Shown piece after piece: positions 7,564 to 14,275 of a DNA stretch of 14,378 nt. The translations under genes were made by a program, and so were the position numbers. The stretch lies in contig DASPRY010000097.1 in assembly GCA_035624215.1 (NCBI GenBank), positions 1-14,378 of the forward strand. The letters run 5' to 3'. Each line of letters starts with the position of its first letter. The stretch's first letter is position 1. Below the pieces are notes generated by a model. The model saw only the letters and a program-made list of their open reading frames with translations, ran no database searches and was not told the DNA's origin. The stretch comes from JAFAGX01 sp035624215. GTDB taxonomy: Bacteria > Acidobacteriota > Terriglobia > Terriglobales > Acidobacteriaceae.

Positions 7564-8148
7564 ATGCAAACAGCGTTGAACAGCTACTTTGAAAATGTTG
7601 TCCAGACAATCGGAAGAATGCCCATCGCGACCATGGAGAAAATCGTTACTGCCCTCATGGAGGCTTATGAATCGAGCCGCACGATTTATTTGTTTGGCAA
7701 CGGCGGCAGTGCCGCTCTGGCGTCTCACTTCGCTTGCGATCTTGGAAAGGGAGCGAGCAATGGTTCGAGCAAACGCTTCCAGGCATTGGCATTTACGGAT
7801 AATGTGCCCATGATGACGGCGTGGGCCAATGATGCGCGCTATGAAGATATCTTTGCGGAACAGTTGATAAATTTCGTTCGCCGCGACGACATAACATTCG
7901 CCATCAGTGGCAGCGGAAACTCCCCGAACGTGCTCAAGGCTCTGAAAGTTGCTCGCGAGGCTGGTGCCTTCACGATAGGGTTAACTGGGTTTCAAGGGGG
8001 AGATATGAAGGATCTCTGTGACCTGTGCCTTACCGTCCCGTCCGACAATATGCAGATCATCGAAGATCTCCATCTCAGCATCACTCATGCCGTTTTTACT
8101 GTGCTGCGCGCGAAAATCTCCCGGCCGAACGATGAAGCGGTTGCATGA
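7564..8148 (+). CDS. gmhA: Sedoheptulose-7-phosphate isomerase (GmhA-type, SIS domain)
   Basis: This 194-residue protein is close to the 192 residues of E. coli GmhA. It probably converts sedoheptulose 7-phosphate to D-glycero-D-manno-heptose 7-phosphate, the first step toward nucleotide-activated heptose. SIS-domain motifs are GNGGSAALASHFACDLGKG (45-63), NDARYEDIFAEQL (89-101), SGSGNSPNV (115-123) and IIEDLHLSITH (165-175). By manual alignment with E. coli GmhA, His61 and His180 are kept (His55, His175), Glu65 is Asp59 and Gln172 is Glu167, so a metal site remains plausible. ATG 7564 was chosen: AAAGG lies 6 bp upstream. The frame also extends to GTG 7525 without family similarity. The nearby hddA and hddC support the heptose role over other SIS functions. 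Confidence 0.88.
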   Translation: MQTALNSYFENVVQTIGRMPIATMEKIVTALMEAYESSRTIYLFGNGGSAALASHFACDLGKGASNGSSKRFQALAFTDNVPMMTAWANDARYEDIFAEQLINFVRRDDITFAISGSGNSPNVLKALKVAREAGAFTIGLTGFQGGDMKDLCDLCLTVPSDNMQIIEDLHLSITHAVFTVLRAKISRPNDEAVA

Positions 8149-8185
8149 CGAGTTTTAACGGAAGCAACCACCAGAACCGACTGCT

Positions 8186-9637
8186 ATGAATCAGGGCAAG
8201 TTATTTTCCCGGATCCTTATCGCCGATCTCTTGTGGTCTACCCTGGCCATGGCCGCAGCGCTGCTGCTGCGCTATGGAGTGGAATTGGACCATGTCGAGG
8301 TAGTCTCCGCCTCCGCTCTGCTACCTTTCCTGGCGGCCACTTGGATTATTTGGACTTTTCTCTTTCGTTTTCTATCCCTCGACGGGTTCCGTGGGGGCTG
8401 GCGGTTGTCCGCGGTTGTTTCACAGTTGTTGTTATCCGTGGGCGGGCTGATGCTGGTTCTGTTGTCCTGCGGATATCTGCTTCGCACGTATGTCTCCCGT
8501 CTGGCTCTGGTTCACTTTGGTTTGTTGCTTTTCGTTGGATTTGTCCTCATACGGGTTGCAGCCTATCTGATGCTGCGATCCCACTCCAGGAATGGCGGTG
8601 CAAGCCGCGTAGTCATTGTGGGGCGCGGCCGTCTGGTGCGGGAGTTAGAACGCAAGATTCAACGGCATCCCGAGATGCTTTGCAGGGTGGTGGGGGTCTT
8701 GGCACCGGATGACGGGACCTTCGATTCCGGCTCTTTACTTGCGTCCGCGGGTCCAGGAGTCAGCACCGGCGCACTCGGCGCTGTGGAATTGCTCTGCGAG
8801 CAACGGGTCGATGAGTTGATTGTTGCTCTGCAGGAATGCGCTTCGCCTGACCTGCTCAACTTGACCGCACTCTGCCGCGATCGTGGCATCAAGGTCAGCC
8901 TTGTGCCCCAGCTCTACGAACTCTATCTCTCTCATCCTCGTCTGATCGAACTTGGCGGCCTTCCGGTTCTCCAGCTGACGAGACCCGGACTTACCGTCGC
9001 TACACTGCTTTGGAAACGGGCATTGGACATTTTTCTGGGGGCCCTGCTTTCGGTGGTCGCGATTCCACTCCTTCTGCCGCTGGCGGCTGCGCTTCACCAC
9101 ATCAAGGGAAAAGCGTTTCGCTGGGAGACGCGCTGCGGATTCCGGGGCAGGCCGTTCGCAATGCTGCGACTGAACGTAGATCGCAGAGCCCGCGACGCTT
9201 CCCGCTTTGAACGGATTCTAGCAGCACTCAGCCTGACTGAGTTGCCGCAATTGTGGAATGTTTTGCGCGGTGACATGAGTCTTGTAGGGCCGCGGCCTGA
9301 GCCTCGCGAGCGCGTGTGCCGCTATTCGGAGTGGCAACAGCAACGCTTGACCGTGAAGCCTGGTATGAGCGGGTTGGCCCAGGTTCAAGGATTGCGCGAG
9401 CAGCATTCGTCGGAAGAAAAAACGCGTTTCGACCTGCAATATCTGTTGAACTTGTCCCTCTGGACTGATCTCTCGCTTCTGTTACAGACATTTGGGACCT
9501 TGGCGACGCGTTCGGCGAAAAGGGAGGATTCGATTCGGGAAGGTCCGCTCGCTGGCGTGGAGCCGGCTGGAACGCCTAACCGTGCGATTGAAGCGCATGT
9601 CCACCGGGAGATTCTAGAGAGTGCTCATCGTCCGTAG
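8186..9637 (+). CDS. Polyprenyl phosphoglycosyl transferase-like membrane protein with altered active site
   Basis: This 483-residue protein has the WbaP/WcaJ layout: four N-terminal membrane segments (about 8-27, 46-65, 73-97, 106-130), a CoA_binding_3-like Rossmann segment (VVIVGRGRLVRELE... VDELIVALQ), a fifth hydrophobic segment near 280-305, and a C-terminal sugar-transferase domain. That domain keeps GDMSLVGPRPEPRE and VKPGMSGLAQVQG. However, the KFRSM motif is replaced (MLRLN at 326-330), about 24 residues normally found before the dyad are missing compared with the enzyme at 4574, and the catalytic Asp-Glu is Thr351-Glu352 (SLTELPQ). The reading frame is uninterrupted through this part. 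It may be inactive, regulatory, or have changed chemistry. It sits between gmhA and hddA, and its 3' end overlaps hddA by 17 bp. No good ribosome binding site is seen before ATG 8186. Confidence 0.85.
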   Translation: MNQGKLFSRILIADLLWSTLAMAAALLLRYGVELDHVEVVSASALLPFLAATWIIWTFLFRFLSLDGFRGGWRLSAVVSQLLLSVGGLMLVLLSCGYLLRTYVSRLALVHFGLLLFVGFVLIRVAAYLMLRSHSRNGGASRVVIVGRGRLVRELERKIQRHPEMLCRVVGVLAPDDGTFDSGSLLASAGPGVSTGALGAVELLCEQRVDELIVALQECASPDLLNLTALCRDRGIKVSLVPQLYELYLSHPRLIELGGLPVLQLTRPGLTVATLLWKRALDIFLGALLSVVAIPLLLPLAAALHHIKGKAFRWETRCGFRGRPFAMLRLNVDRRARDASRFERILAALSLTELPQLWNVLRGDMSLVGPRPEPRERVCRYSEWQQQRLTVKPGMSGLAQVQGLREQHSSEEKTRFDLQYLLNLSLWTDLSLLLQTFGTLATRSAKREDSIREGPLAGVEPAGTPNRAIEAHVHREILESAHRP

Positions 9638-10700
9638 TCCAATGCGCATTAGCTTTGCCGGAGGAGGAACCGACCTCCCGGCCTATTACGAACGCTTCGG
9701 TGGTGCTGTGCTCAGCACTTCCATCAACAAGTATTTCTACACCATCCTGGGCAAACGCACTGACGGCCGGATTCAGGTCATCTCCTCTGACCTTCGGATC
9801 TTCGAAACGTGGCGGGATATCGCCAACATGAATATTCGTGGCAGCGGCCTCGAGATTCCTCTGGCCGTACTCAAGGATCTGGCATGCGATATTTCCGTGG
9901 ATCTCTTCCTGTCCTCGGAGATTCCCCCAGGCACCGGCTTGGGTTCTTCCGCCAGTGTATGCGTGAATATTCTGAGAACCCTGACCACCTATCTGAATCG
10001 GCCATTCTCCAAGTACGATCTCGCTGAATATGCATTCCGCATTGCCCGTGACGTCCTAGGACACCGCGTCGGCAGGCAGGACGAATTTGCAGCTGCCTTC
10101 GGTGGTTTCAATTTCATTACCTTCCACAACGATGGCCTCACCGAAGTACAACCTCTGGACCTTGATCCCGAATTCCTGCGTGAACTTCAATCTAACTTGA
10201 TGCTTTTCTTCACCGGTTCCGCCCATCATTCCTGGACAATACTGCATGAACAGGAGAAGTCAACCCGCAGCCACACTGGGCCCACCCTTGACGCCCTCCA
10301 CGAAGTGCGGGCCCTGGCCGACCGCATGCTTGGTTCGCTTCAAGCGGGCGATCTCAGTCTTTTCGGAGCGTTGCTGGACGAGGGATGGCGGGCAAAGAAG
10401 CGCATTTCCGGAAAGATTTCCAATCCGAGGATCGACCATCTCTACGAGGTTGCCCGCCGCAGCGGCGCCGTGGGAGGGAAGATTACCGGCGCTGGTGGAG
10501 GAGGATTTCTGCTTCTCTACTGCGAGTCTCATCGACATGAGGCAGTCCGCTCCGCACTTCATGCCGAAGGCGTTCACGAAATGGCCTTTGCCTTCGATAA
10601 CAACGGGGCCCAAGTGATCGTGAACGATCCATTCATTGACGGAGACCAGCGCGCCGGCTCGCGTTGGATCTTCACACCTGTTTCCGCAGTCGGTGTTTGA
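9621..10700 (+). CDS. hddA: D-glycero-alpha-D-manno-heptose-7-phosphate kinase (GHMP family)
   Basis: This 359-residue cytoplasmic kinase probably phosphorylates D-glycero-alpha-D-manno-heptose 7-phosphate at C1, giving the 1,7-bisphosphate for GDP-heptose synthesis. The N-terminus RSPMRISFAGGGTDLPAYY is typical of HddA-like GHMP kinases. The ATP-binding motif PPGTGLGSSAS is at 102-112 and the C-terminal glycine-rich motif KITGAGGGGFLLLY at 287-300. The start is GTG 9621, which lies 17 bp inside the previous gene and places the conserved N-terminus at residue 3; a GGGAG element lies about 10 bp upstream. The next ATG (9642) would cut into the motif. The overlap suggests translational coupling. 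A fucokinase-like relative is the main alternative, but the gmhA and hddC neighbours favour heptose. Confidence 0.9.
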   Translation: MLIVRSPMRISFAGGGTDLPAYYERFGGAVLSTSINKYFYTILGKRTDGRIQVISSDLRIFETWRDIANMNIRGSGLEIPLAVLKDLACDISVDLFLSSEIPPGTGLGSSASVCVNILRTLTTYLNRPFSKYDLAEYAFRIARDVLGHRVGRQDEFAAAFGGFNFITFHNDGLTEVQPLDLDPEFLRELQSNLMLFFTGSAHHSWTILHEQEKSTRSHTGPTLDALHEVRALADRMLGSLQAGDLSLFGALLDEGWRAKKRISGKISNPRIDHLYEVARRSGAVGGKITGAGGGGFLLLYCESHRHEAVRSALHAEGVHEMAFAFDNNGAQVIVNDPFIDGDQRAGSRWIFTPVSAVGV

Positions 10701-10745
10701 GTCGCAAGTTCGCACCAGCACTGCGGTTGTTATCCGTGTGAATCG

Positions 10746-11444
10746 ATGAAGGCTTTTCTATTAGCCGCGGGCCATGGCACGCGTCTACGGCCGATTACGG
10801 ACAAGCTTCCAAAGTGTCTAGTCCCCATACGTGGTGTACCCATGCTGCAGATCTGGATGGAAATTTGCCGGAATGCGGGAATTGATGAAGTCATGATAAA
10901 TCTCCACACCCATGCAGAGATTGTTCGAACTTGGCTGCGGAACAACAGCAACGCCATTCGCGTGCGGTTGGCCGAGGAGTCCACTCTGCTCGGGTCGGCG
11001 GGCACCGTCCTGGCCAACCGCGATTGGGTCGCCGCCGACTGTTGTTTCTGGATCCTGTATGCAGACGTCCTTACCAGCGCCAGCCTCGGCCGCATGCTGG
11101 AATTCCACCGTGCGAGGCAACCGGCCGCAACGCTTGGGGTGTATCAGGTACCGGACCCATCTCGCTGCGGAGTTGTGTCATTCGACGGCCAGATGGTCAT
11201 CCGCGAGTTCGTGGAGAAGCCTGCCCAGCCGAAAAGCCGGTGGGCATTCTCGGGACTCACGATTGGTACTCCAGAGCTCTTGACCCAGATCCCGCCGCGT
11301 TGCCCGGTCGATTTGGGGTTCGACGTTTTTCCGCGACTGATAGGCCAGATGCTTGCTTATCCCATTTCCGACTACCTGCTCGACATAGGAACCTTGGAAA
11401 ATTATCAAGCCGCTCAAACCGGTTGGCCAGGGCTGGCGGCGTGA
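10746..11444 (+). CDS. hddC: D-glycero-alpha-D-manno-heptose 1-phosphate guanylyltransferase-like nucleotidyltransferase
   Basis: This 232-residue sugar-1-phosphate nucleotidyltransferase (NTP_transferase family) probably joins GTP and D-glycero-alpha-D-manno-heptose 1-phosphate to GDP-heptose. Visible motifs are LAAGHGTRLRPITDKLPKCL (6-25; nucleotide-binding loop and Lys23), YAD with Asp107 as likely metal ligand, FVEKP with Glu157-Lys158, and LDIGT with Asp213 as likely second metal ligand. Its length fits the short HddC type, without the C-terminal extension of RmlA/GalU-like enzymes. ATG 10746 begins directly at the conserved fold; the ribosome binding site is weak. It follows hddA after 45 bp and is the last gene of the operon. 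Sequence alone cannot separate GTP from other NTPs; the GDP-heptose assignment rests on gmhA and hddA next to it. Confidence 0.87.
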   Translation: MKAFLLAAGHGTRLRPITDKLPKCLVPIRGVPMLQIWMEICRNAGIDEVMINLHTHAEIVRTWLRNNSNAIRVRLAEESTLLGSAGTVLANRDWVAADCCFWILYADVLTSASLGRMLEFHRARQPAATLGVYQVPDPSRCGVVSFDGQMVIREFVEKPAQPKSRWAFSGLTIGTPELLTQIPPRCPVDLGFDVFPRLIGQMLAYPISDYLLDIGTLENYQAAQTGWPGLAA

Positions 11445-11604
11445 GGAGAAATCGACGGTGGTCTCTTTAGCTTCGTCGCACATAATCTCTCTTCGAAAAT
11501 TCTGTTCGCTTATTGGAATGCAGCCACAGCTGAGTTGAGCGATCTTTTATACCAAGCGGAGTGTTGGTGTAGCGCTCCGTTGAACATTGGTCCGCGGTCG
11601 TTGC

Positions 11605-11672
11605 CGGGGTGTGGGGATGCGGGAAACGCGCGAGCAGTTTTCCCTTCTCTCCACACCCCGTTTGTTTTGTGC
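11605..11672 (+). terminator. Probable operon terminator: long stem-loop plus T-rich tail
   Basis: CGGGGTGTGG at 11605-11614 is perfectly complementary to CCACACCCCG at 11651-11660. The pairing continues inward for three more pairs (one G-T) to 11617/11648. Inside the loop, GGGAAA (11621-11626) can pair with TTTCCC (11639-11644). The stem is followed by TTTGTTTTGT (11661-11670). It lies 160 bp after hddC, so it is a credible end for the polysaccharide operon transcript. The loop is larger than in canonical intrinsic terminators, so the call is moderate. Confidence 0.55.
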
Positions 11673-11691
11673 CTGGGCTGCTCGTCGCGCG

Positions 11692-11707
11692 GCGATTGAT
11701 TAATCGC
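11692..11707. repeat. Small perfect inverted repeat
   Basis: GCGATT at 11692-11697 and AATCGC at 11702-11707 form a 6-bp stem with the 4-base loop GATT. It touches the left end of the MITE-like element, which begins at 11708. It may be chance, part of the insertion site, or a small regulatory hairpin. Confidence 0.4.
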
Positions 11708-11841
11708 TAGAGGTGGTTTCATAAATCGGTTTTGGGTAGGGCACGGCTTCAGCCGTGCCGTTCAGGGCTGGGAAAAATGCGGGCTTTAGCCCCTGAGAAA
11801 CGTGCCTTCCGAGCGGAAAGGCATTTATGAAACCAACTCTA
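11708..11841. mobile_element. MITE-like element of about 134 bp with TIRs and internal palindromes
   Basis: The ends are inverted repeats: TAGAGGTGGTTTCATAAAT at 11708-11726 matches the complement of 11823-11841 at 18 of 19 positions, and pairing stops at once outside. Both ends finish in TA, which would fit a TA target duplication as made by IS630/Tc1-type transposases. The inside holds three palindromes: GGCACGGC/GCCGTGCC with loop TTCA (11740-11759), GGGC/GCCC around TTTA (11781-11792), and GCCTTCCG/CGGAAAGGC (11804-11822, one bulge). There is no coding capacity, so it would need a transposase in trans. It ends 16 bp before the next gene. A composite REP-type repeat is the alternative. Confidence 0.65.
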
Positions 11842-11857
11842 AGTCAAACGTGGCATC

Positions 11858-14185
11858 GTGAATAGGCATCTGCACATCAGATTGTCGCTCGGACTCGGCC
11901 TCCTGCTCGTCGCAAATTCAGCGGCCCTTGGCGAGGACCGTGATTCTCTCAGCAACCCTCTCAACGATGTCGTCGCCGTTGGGCGTGGAAGAGGGGAAAT
12001 ATTGCTCGCAAACTTGGCAGAACCAGTCGCACGGCTAGAATGGCGTTTTCGCGAAATTCAAGTTTCCCCTTCCAGCACCGCCATTGTCGATGTTGAACTC
12101 TCCACCGACGGCACAAAGGTCCTGGTCGTCTTCGCCGACGGTGCGCCGCGCATTCTCGATCTCACCGAGCGCATTACCCAAATCAGTGTCGGCGATGCAT
12201 TCCCCTCTCAGCACCGCTTGCCCCGCCAACTTTTCCCCTACGCGGCGGAGGAAAGAGTCTGTCTCTTGGACGACTTGGGCCAGTCCGGCGAAAGACCGTG
12301 CACAGAAGCTGCGGCCGCTTCCGTCCACGGGGACGGTCGAGTGCTATACGCATACCAGGACGGCCGGCTGGCGGTGGTGTCCCCGGAAAGTGGTGTCCGG
12401 GAAGAGCTCCCCTACCGTGTGCCGCCAGGCGCAAATTTTCAATTGTTGGCAGGTCATGAAGGAGACCTGCGGGATTTTCTGGTCCTCGTGACCGAGCCGG
12501 TCACGGGCCCGAAAGGAGCGACTCCAGTTCCCGCGACCAGAATCCCCGTGACCGGGGCCCCCGTAGCCAGTCTCCCCGCTACGACGATCATTGATCCGCG
12601 GCAGCCCGCCGCTCCTCTGGGGCAGTTTACGAATCCCACGGTCGCGGCATTGTGCGCTCTGCTTGAATTTACCGACGCCGGCACTGTTTCTCCGACAACG
12701 GGAGCCAGTCCAACGGAGCAGGTGAGTGACTCGACCCTTGAAACACTGGCTGCACACCTCTCTGCACACCCCAAAGACCAGACACGTTCCGCCGAAGTCA
12801 CTTGGTCGTTCTATCGCGTCGCCGCCAACAACGAGCTCTATGCGCCCATCCTCGAATTCGCCGACAATGAACCCGACTATCCAACTGACGTAGACATCTG
12901 GCAGGCGATTAGGCCGCTGGCGCGCGGCACCTCGAAAACAGATTACCTTGCAGCCTACGCTTCCCTAGGCGATCGGCGATGGTCGCGCTGTACATCCTAT
13001 GTGCGGACTCTGTCCTACCCTGGAACCTGGCTGATCGAATACTGGTTTTATTACCCATTCGACGAAGGCAAGTCCCACCCCCACCTCCATGATTCCGAAC
13101 ACCTGTTTGTCGAAGTCGACAAGCTCGGCGGAACCGTTCGTAACGTCTTTGCCTCCGATCACGATTCTTTTGTCCCCAACAATCTCTATTCCACGCTGGT
13201 CAAGGATTCTCCTCCCGTGGCGCTTCCCCTCTTCGCGATGGTCGAGCTCGCAAAGCATGCGATGGCGCCCGATCTGAACCACGATGGGCGCTTCACACGC
13301 GGCGTCGATGACAATCTGCACCTCGAACCATATGCCTTTTGGGGCCTTCGCGATCGGAGCAGCAAGGTGCATTTTCTGCTGGAGCCCTACCTGGCCTCCA
13401 TGACCCTGCCACGCCACCGGGACGGGCGCTTCGCCCTCGCGGATGCGGAAGCCATTTTCCCTGGTCTGGATGTGCCCTCCGAGCACCTTGTGTGCACGCT
13501 GCAACCGTTCCCAGATGATCCGCCGTGCGCGCATTGTGATAGCGCAACTGCGGAGGCAGGAACGGCATACCTGGACCACCATCCCGATGCGCGTACCCCG
13601 GAGGCCATTTACAAGACCTACGTTGTGCCCTGGCGCGAGGTGCGACTCGGCGTGGGGATTTACGACTGGTCCGAAGGTAGGGCGGAAGTGTCTTTCGGGT
13701 TTGCCGGTGATTTTCGTCACATGACAGGAGGCCTCCTAACGATTCCAGCCCGGATCGCGCTGGAGTCTGGTTGGAAACCGCTTGCCAAGGGCATCGCCGT
13801 GCACTTGGACGGTGTAAGCAGCGATGTGTTCAGCAGGTCAACCTTTTTTGCCGGCGTGGGTCTTGAGCGCCTGATCACTAACACCCAGGGCTTCTATTCT
13901 GAAGTGACGCCAAAATGGGTGCACATCTCAGAGCGTCTAATCGACGGAGTGGTTTTACCCTCCGGCCTCCATTGGCAATATGGTGGAGCGTCATATCACG
14001 CCGGGTACATTCTGGAGCTGCCAAGCGCACACAAAGGCAACTTCACCAACTTCATCGGCGTTGTGATTCGCGACGCTCCGAGCCACCCCATTCTGTTTGA
14101 ATGGCGCGTCAGTGTCGGATTCCTGCGGCGAAGAGGCCGCCACGACTTCGGTGCCCGCCTCGGGGATCGCAACCCCTACGAGTAG
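11858..14185 (+). CDS. Large secreted protein of unknown function with a Vps62/DUF946-like central segment
   Basis: This is 775 residues, starting at GTG 11858 with no clear ribosome binding site. Residues 1-25 form a signal peptide (basic n-region NRHLHIR, hydrophobic LSLGLGLLLVANSAALG), so the protein leaves the cytoplasm. Residues about 40-210 have propeller-like strands (STDGTKVLVVFADG, DGRVLYAYQDGRLAVVSPESG). Residues 211-245 are a Pro/Val/Thr/Ala linker with PVTG twice. The centre has EYWFYYPFDEG (394-404), then HDSEHLFVEVD (411-421), FASDHDSF, KHAMAPDLNHDGRF and DDNLHLEPYAFWG. This order resembles the Y-W-F-Y-P-F / H.GDWEH..VEVD / gsHA.YP pattern of Vps62/DUF946-type proteins, with His/Asp/Glu at similar places. 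DLNHDG (472-477) is close to a calcium loop but lacks the acidic residue at position 12. The C-terminal 180 residues look beta-rich. I do not recognise the whole protein. It is separated from the polysaccharide operon and probably independent of it. Confidence 0.85.
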   Translation: MNRHLHIRLSLGLGLLLVANSAALGEDRDSLSNPLNDVVAVGRGRGEILLANLAEPVARLEWRFREIQVSPSSTAIVDVELSTDGTKVLVVFADGAPRILDLTERITQISVGDAFPSQHRLPRQLFPYAAEERVCLLDDLGQSGERPCTEAAAASVHGDGRVLYAYQDGRLAVVSPESGVREELPYRVPPGANFQLLAGHEGDLRDFLVLVTEPVTGPKGATPVPATRIPVTGAPVASLPATTIIDPRQPAAPLGQFTNPTVAALCALLEFTDAGTVSPTTGASPTEQVSDSTLETLAAHLSAHPKDQTRSAEVTWSFYRVAANNELYAPILEFADNEPDYPTDVDIWQAIRPLARGTSKTDYLAAYASLGDRRWSRCTSYVRTLSYPGTWLIEYWFYYPFDEGKSHPHLHDSEHLFVEVDKLGGTVRNVFASDHDSFVPNNLYSTLVKDSPPVALPLFAMVELAKHAMAPDLNHDGRFTRGVDDNLHLEPYAFWGLRDRSSKVHFLLEPYLASMTLPRHRDGRFALADAEAIFPGLDVPSEHLVCTLQPFPDDPPCAHCDSATAEAGTAYLDHHPDARTPEAIYKTYVVPWREVRLGVGIYDWSEGRAEVSFGFAGDFRHMTGGLLTIPARIALESGWKPLAKGIAVHLDGVSSDVFSRSTFFAGVGLERLITNTQGFYSEVTPKWVHISERLIDGVVLPSGLHWQYGGASYHAGYILELPSAHKGNFTNFIGVVIRDAPSHPILFEWRVSVGFLRRRGRHDFGARLGDRNPYE
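12487..12505. repeat. Perfect inverted repeat inside the secreted-protein gene
   Basis: CGTGACCG at 12487-12494 and CGGTCACG at 12498-12505 form an 8-bp stem with a 3-base loop (AGC). The word CGTGACCG recurs directly at 12547-12554. It codes for the start of the Pro/Val/Thr linker (V-T-x-P-V-T-G), so it probably reflects expansion of that linker rather than regulation. Confidence 0.5.
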
Positions 14186-14190
14186 ACGAT

Positions 14191-14214
14191 AGCTCATGGT
14201 GGTCCCCGTGAGCT
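14191..14214. terminator. Stem-loop between convergent genes, possible shared terminator
   Basis: AGCTCATGG (14191-14199) pairs with CCGTGAGCT (14206-14214), giving 9 pairs with one G-T and a 6-base loop. It starts 6 bp after the stop of the secreted-protein gene and lies downstream of the convergent rhodanese gene. No T-run follows on either strand, so it is only a weak candidate for an intrinsic terminator. Confidence 0.35.
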
Positions 14215-14275
14215 CTCGGTTGGAGTGACGACTAGCCGTTGACTTGCAATAATGGCTGACAGCTGAGAGCAAGCA

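Larger units (their letters stand above)
11445..11857. other. Gene-free intergenic region between the polysaccharide operon and the secreted-protein gene
   Basis: This is 413 bp without a believable reading frame on either strand. The first 160 bp (11445-11604) show nothing I can name: no tRNA-like or riboswitch-like structure and no convincing -35/-10 pair. The rest is occupied by the terminator-like stem-loop, a small inverted repeat and the MITE-like element, listed separately. The promoter of the next gene should be here or inside the element, but I could not identify it. Confidence 0.7.

Noticed and set aside
9110..9260. Frameshift or pseudogene explanation for the shortened catalytic domain of the second phosphoglycosyl transferase
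   Set aside because: The frame is continuous, the sequence on both sides is family-like in the same frame, and none of the other-frame translations over this stretch restores a KFRSM-like or DELPQ-like motif.
11521..11560. Promoter with TATACC as -10 box in the intergenic region
   Set aside because: No acceptable -35 element lies 16-18 bp upstream, and it would sit before the terminator-like hairpin, far from the next gene.
13271..13312. EF-hand/dockerin calcium loop in the secreted protein
   Set aside because: DLNHDG matches the first half of the loop, but position 12 is Val with the acidic residue one place later, and there is no partner loop.
12965..13720. Minus-strand open frame (251 codons) opposite the secreted-protein gene
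   Set aside because: It is antisense to a long frame with a signal peptide and family-like motifs, and its composition (His, Arg and Gly rich, no motifs) is typical of a shadow frame.
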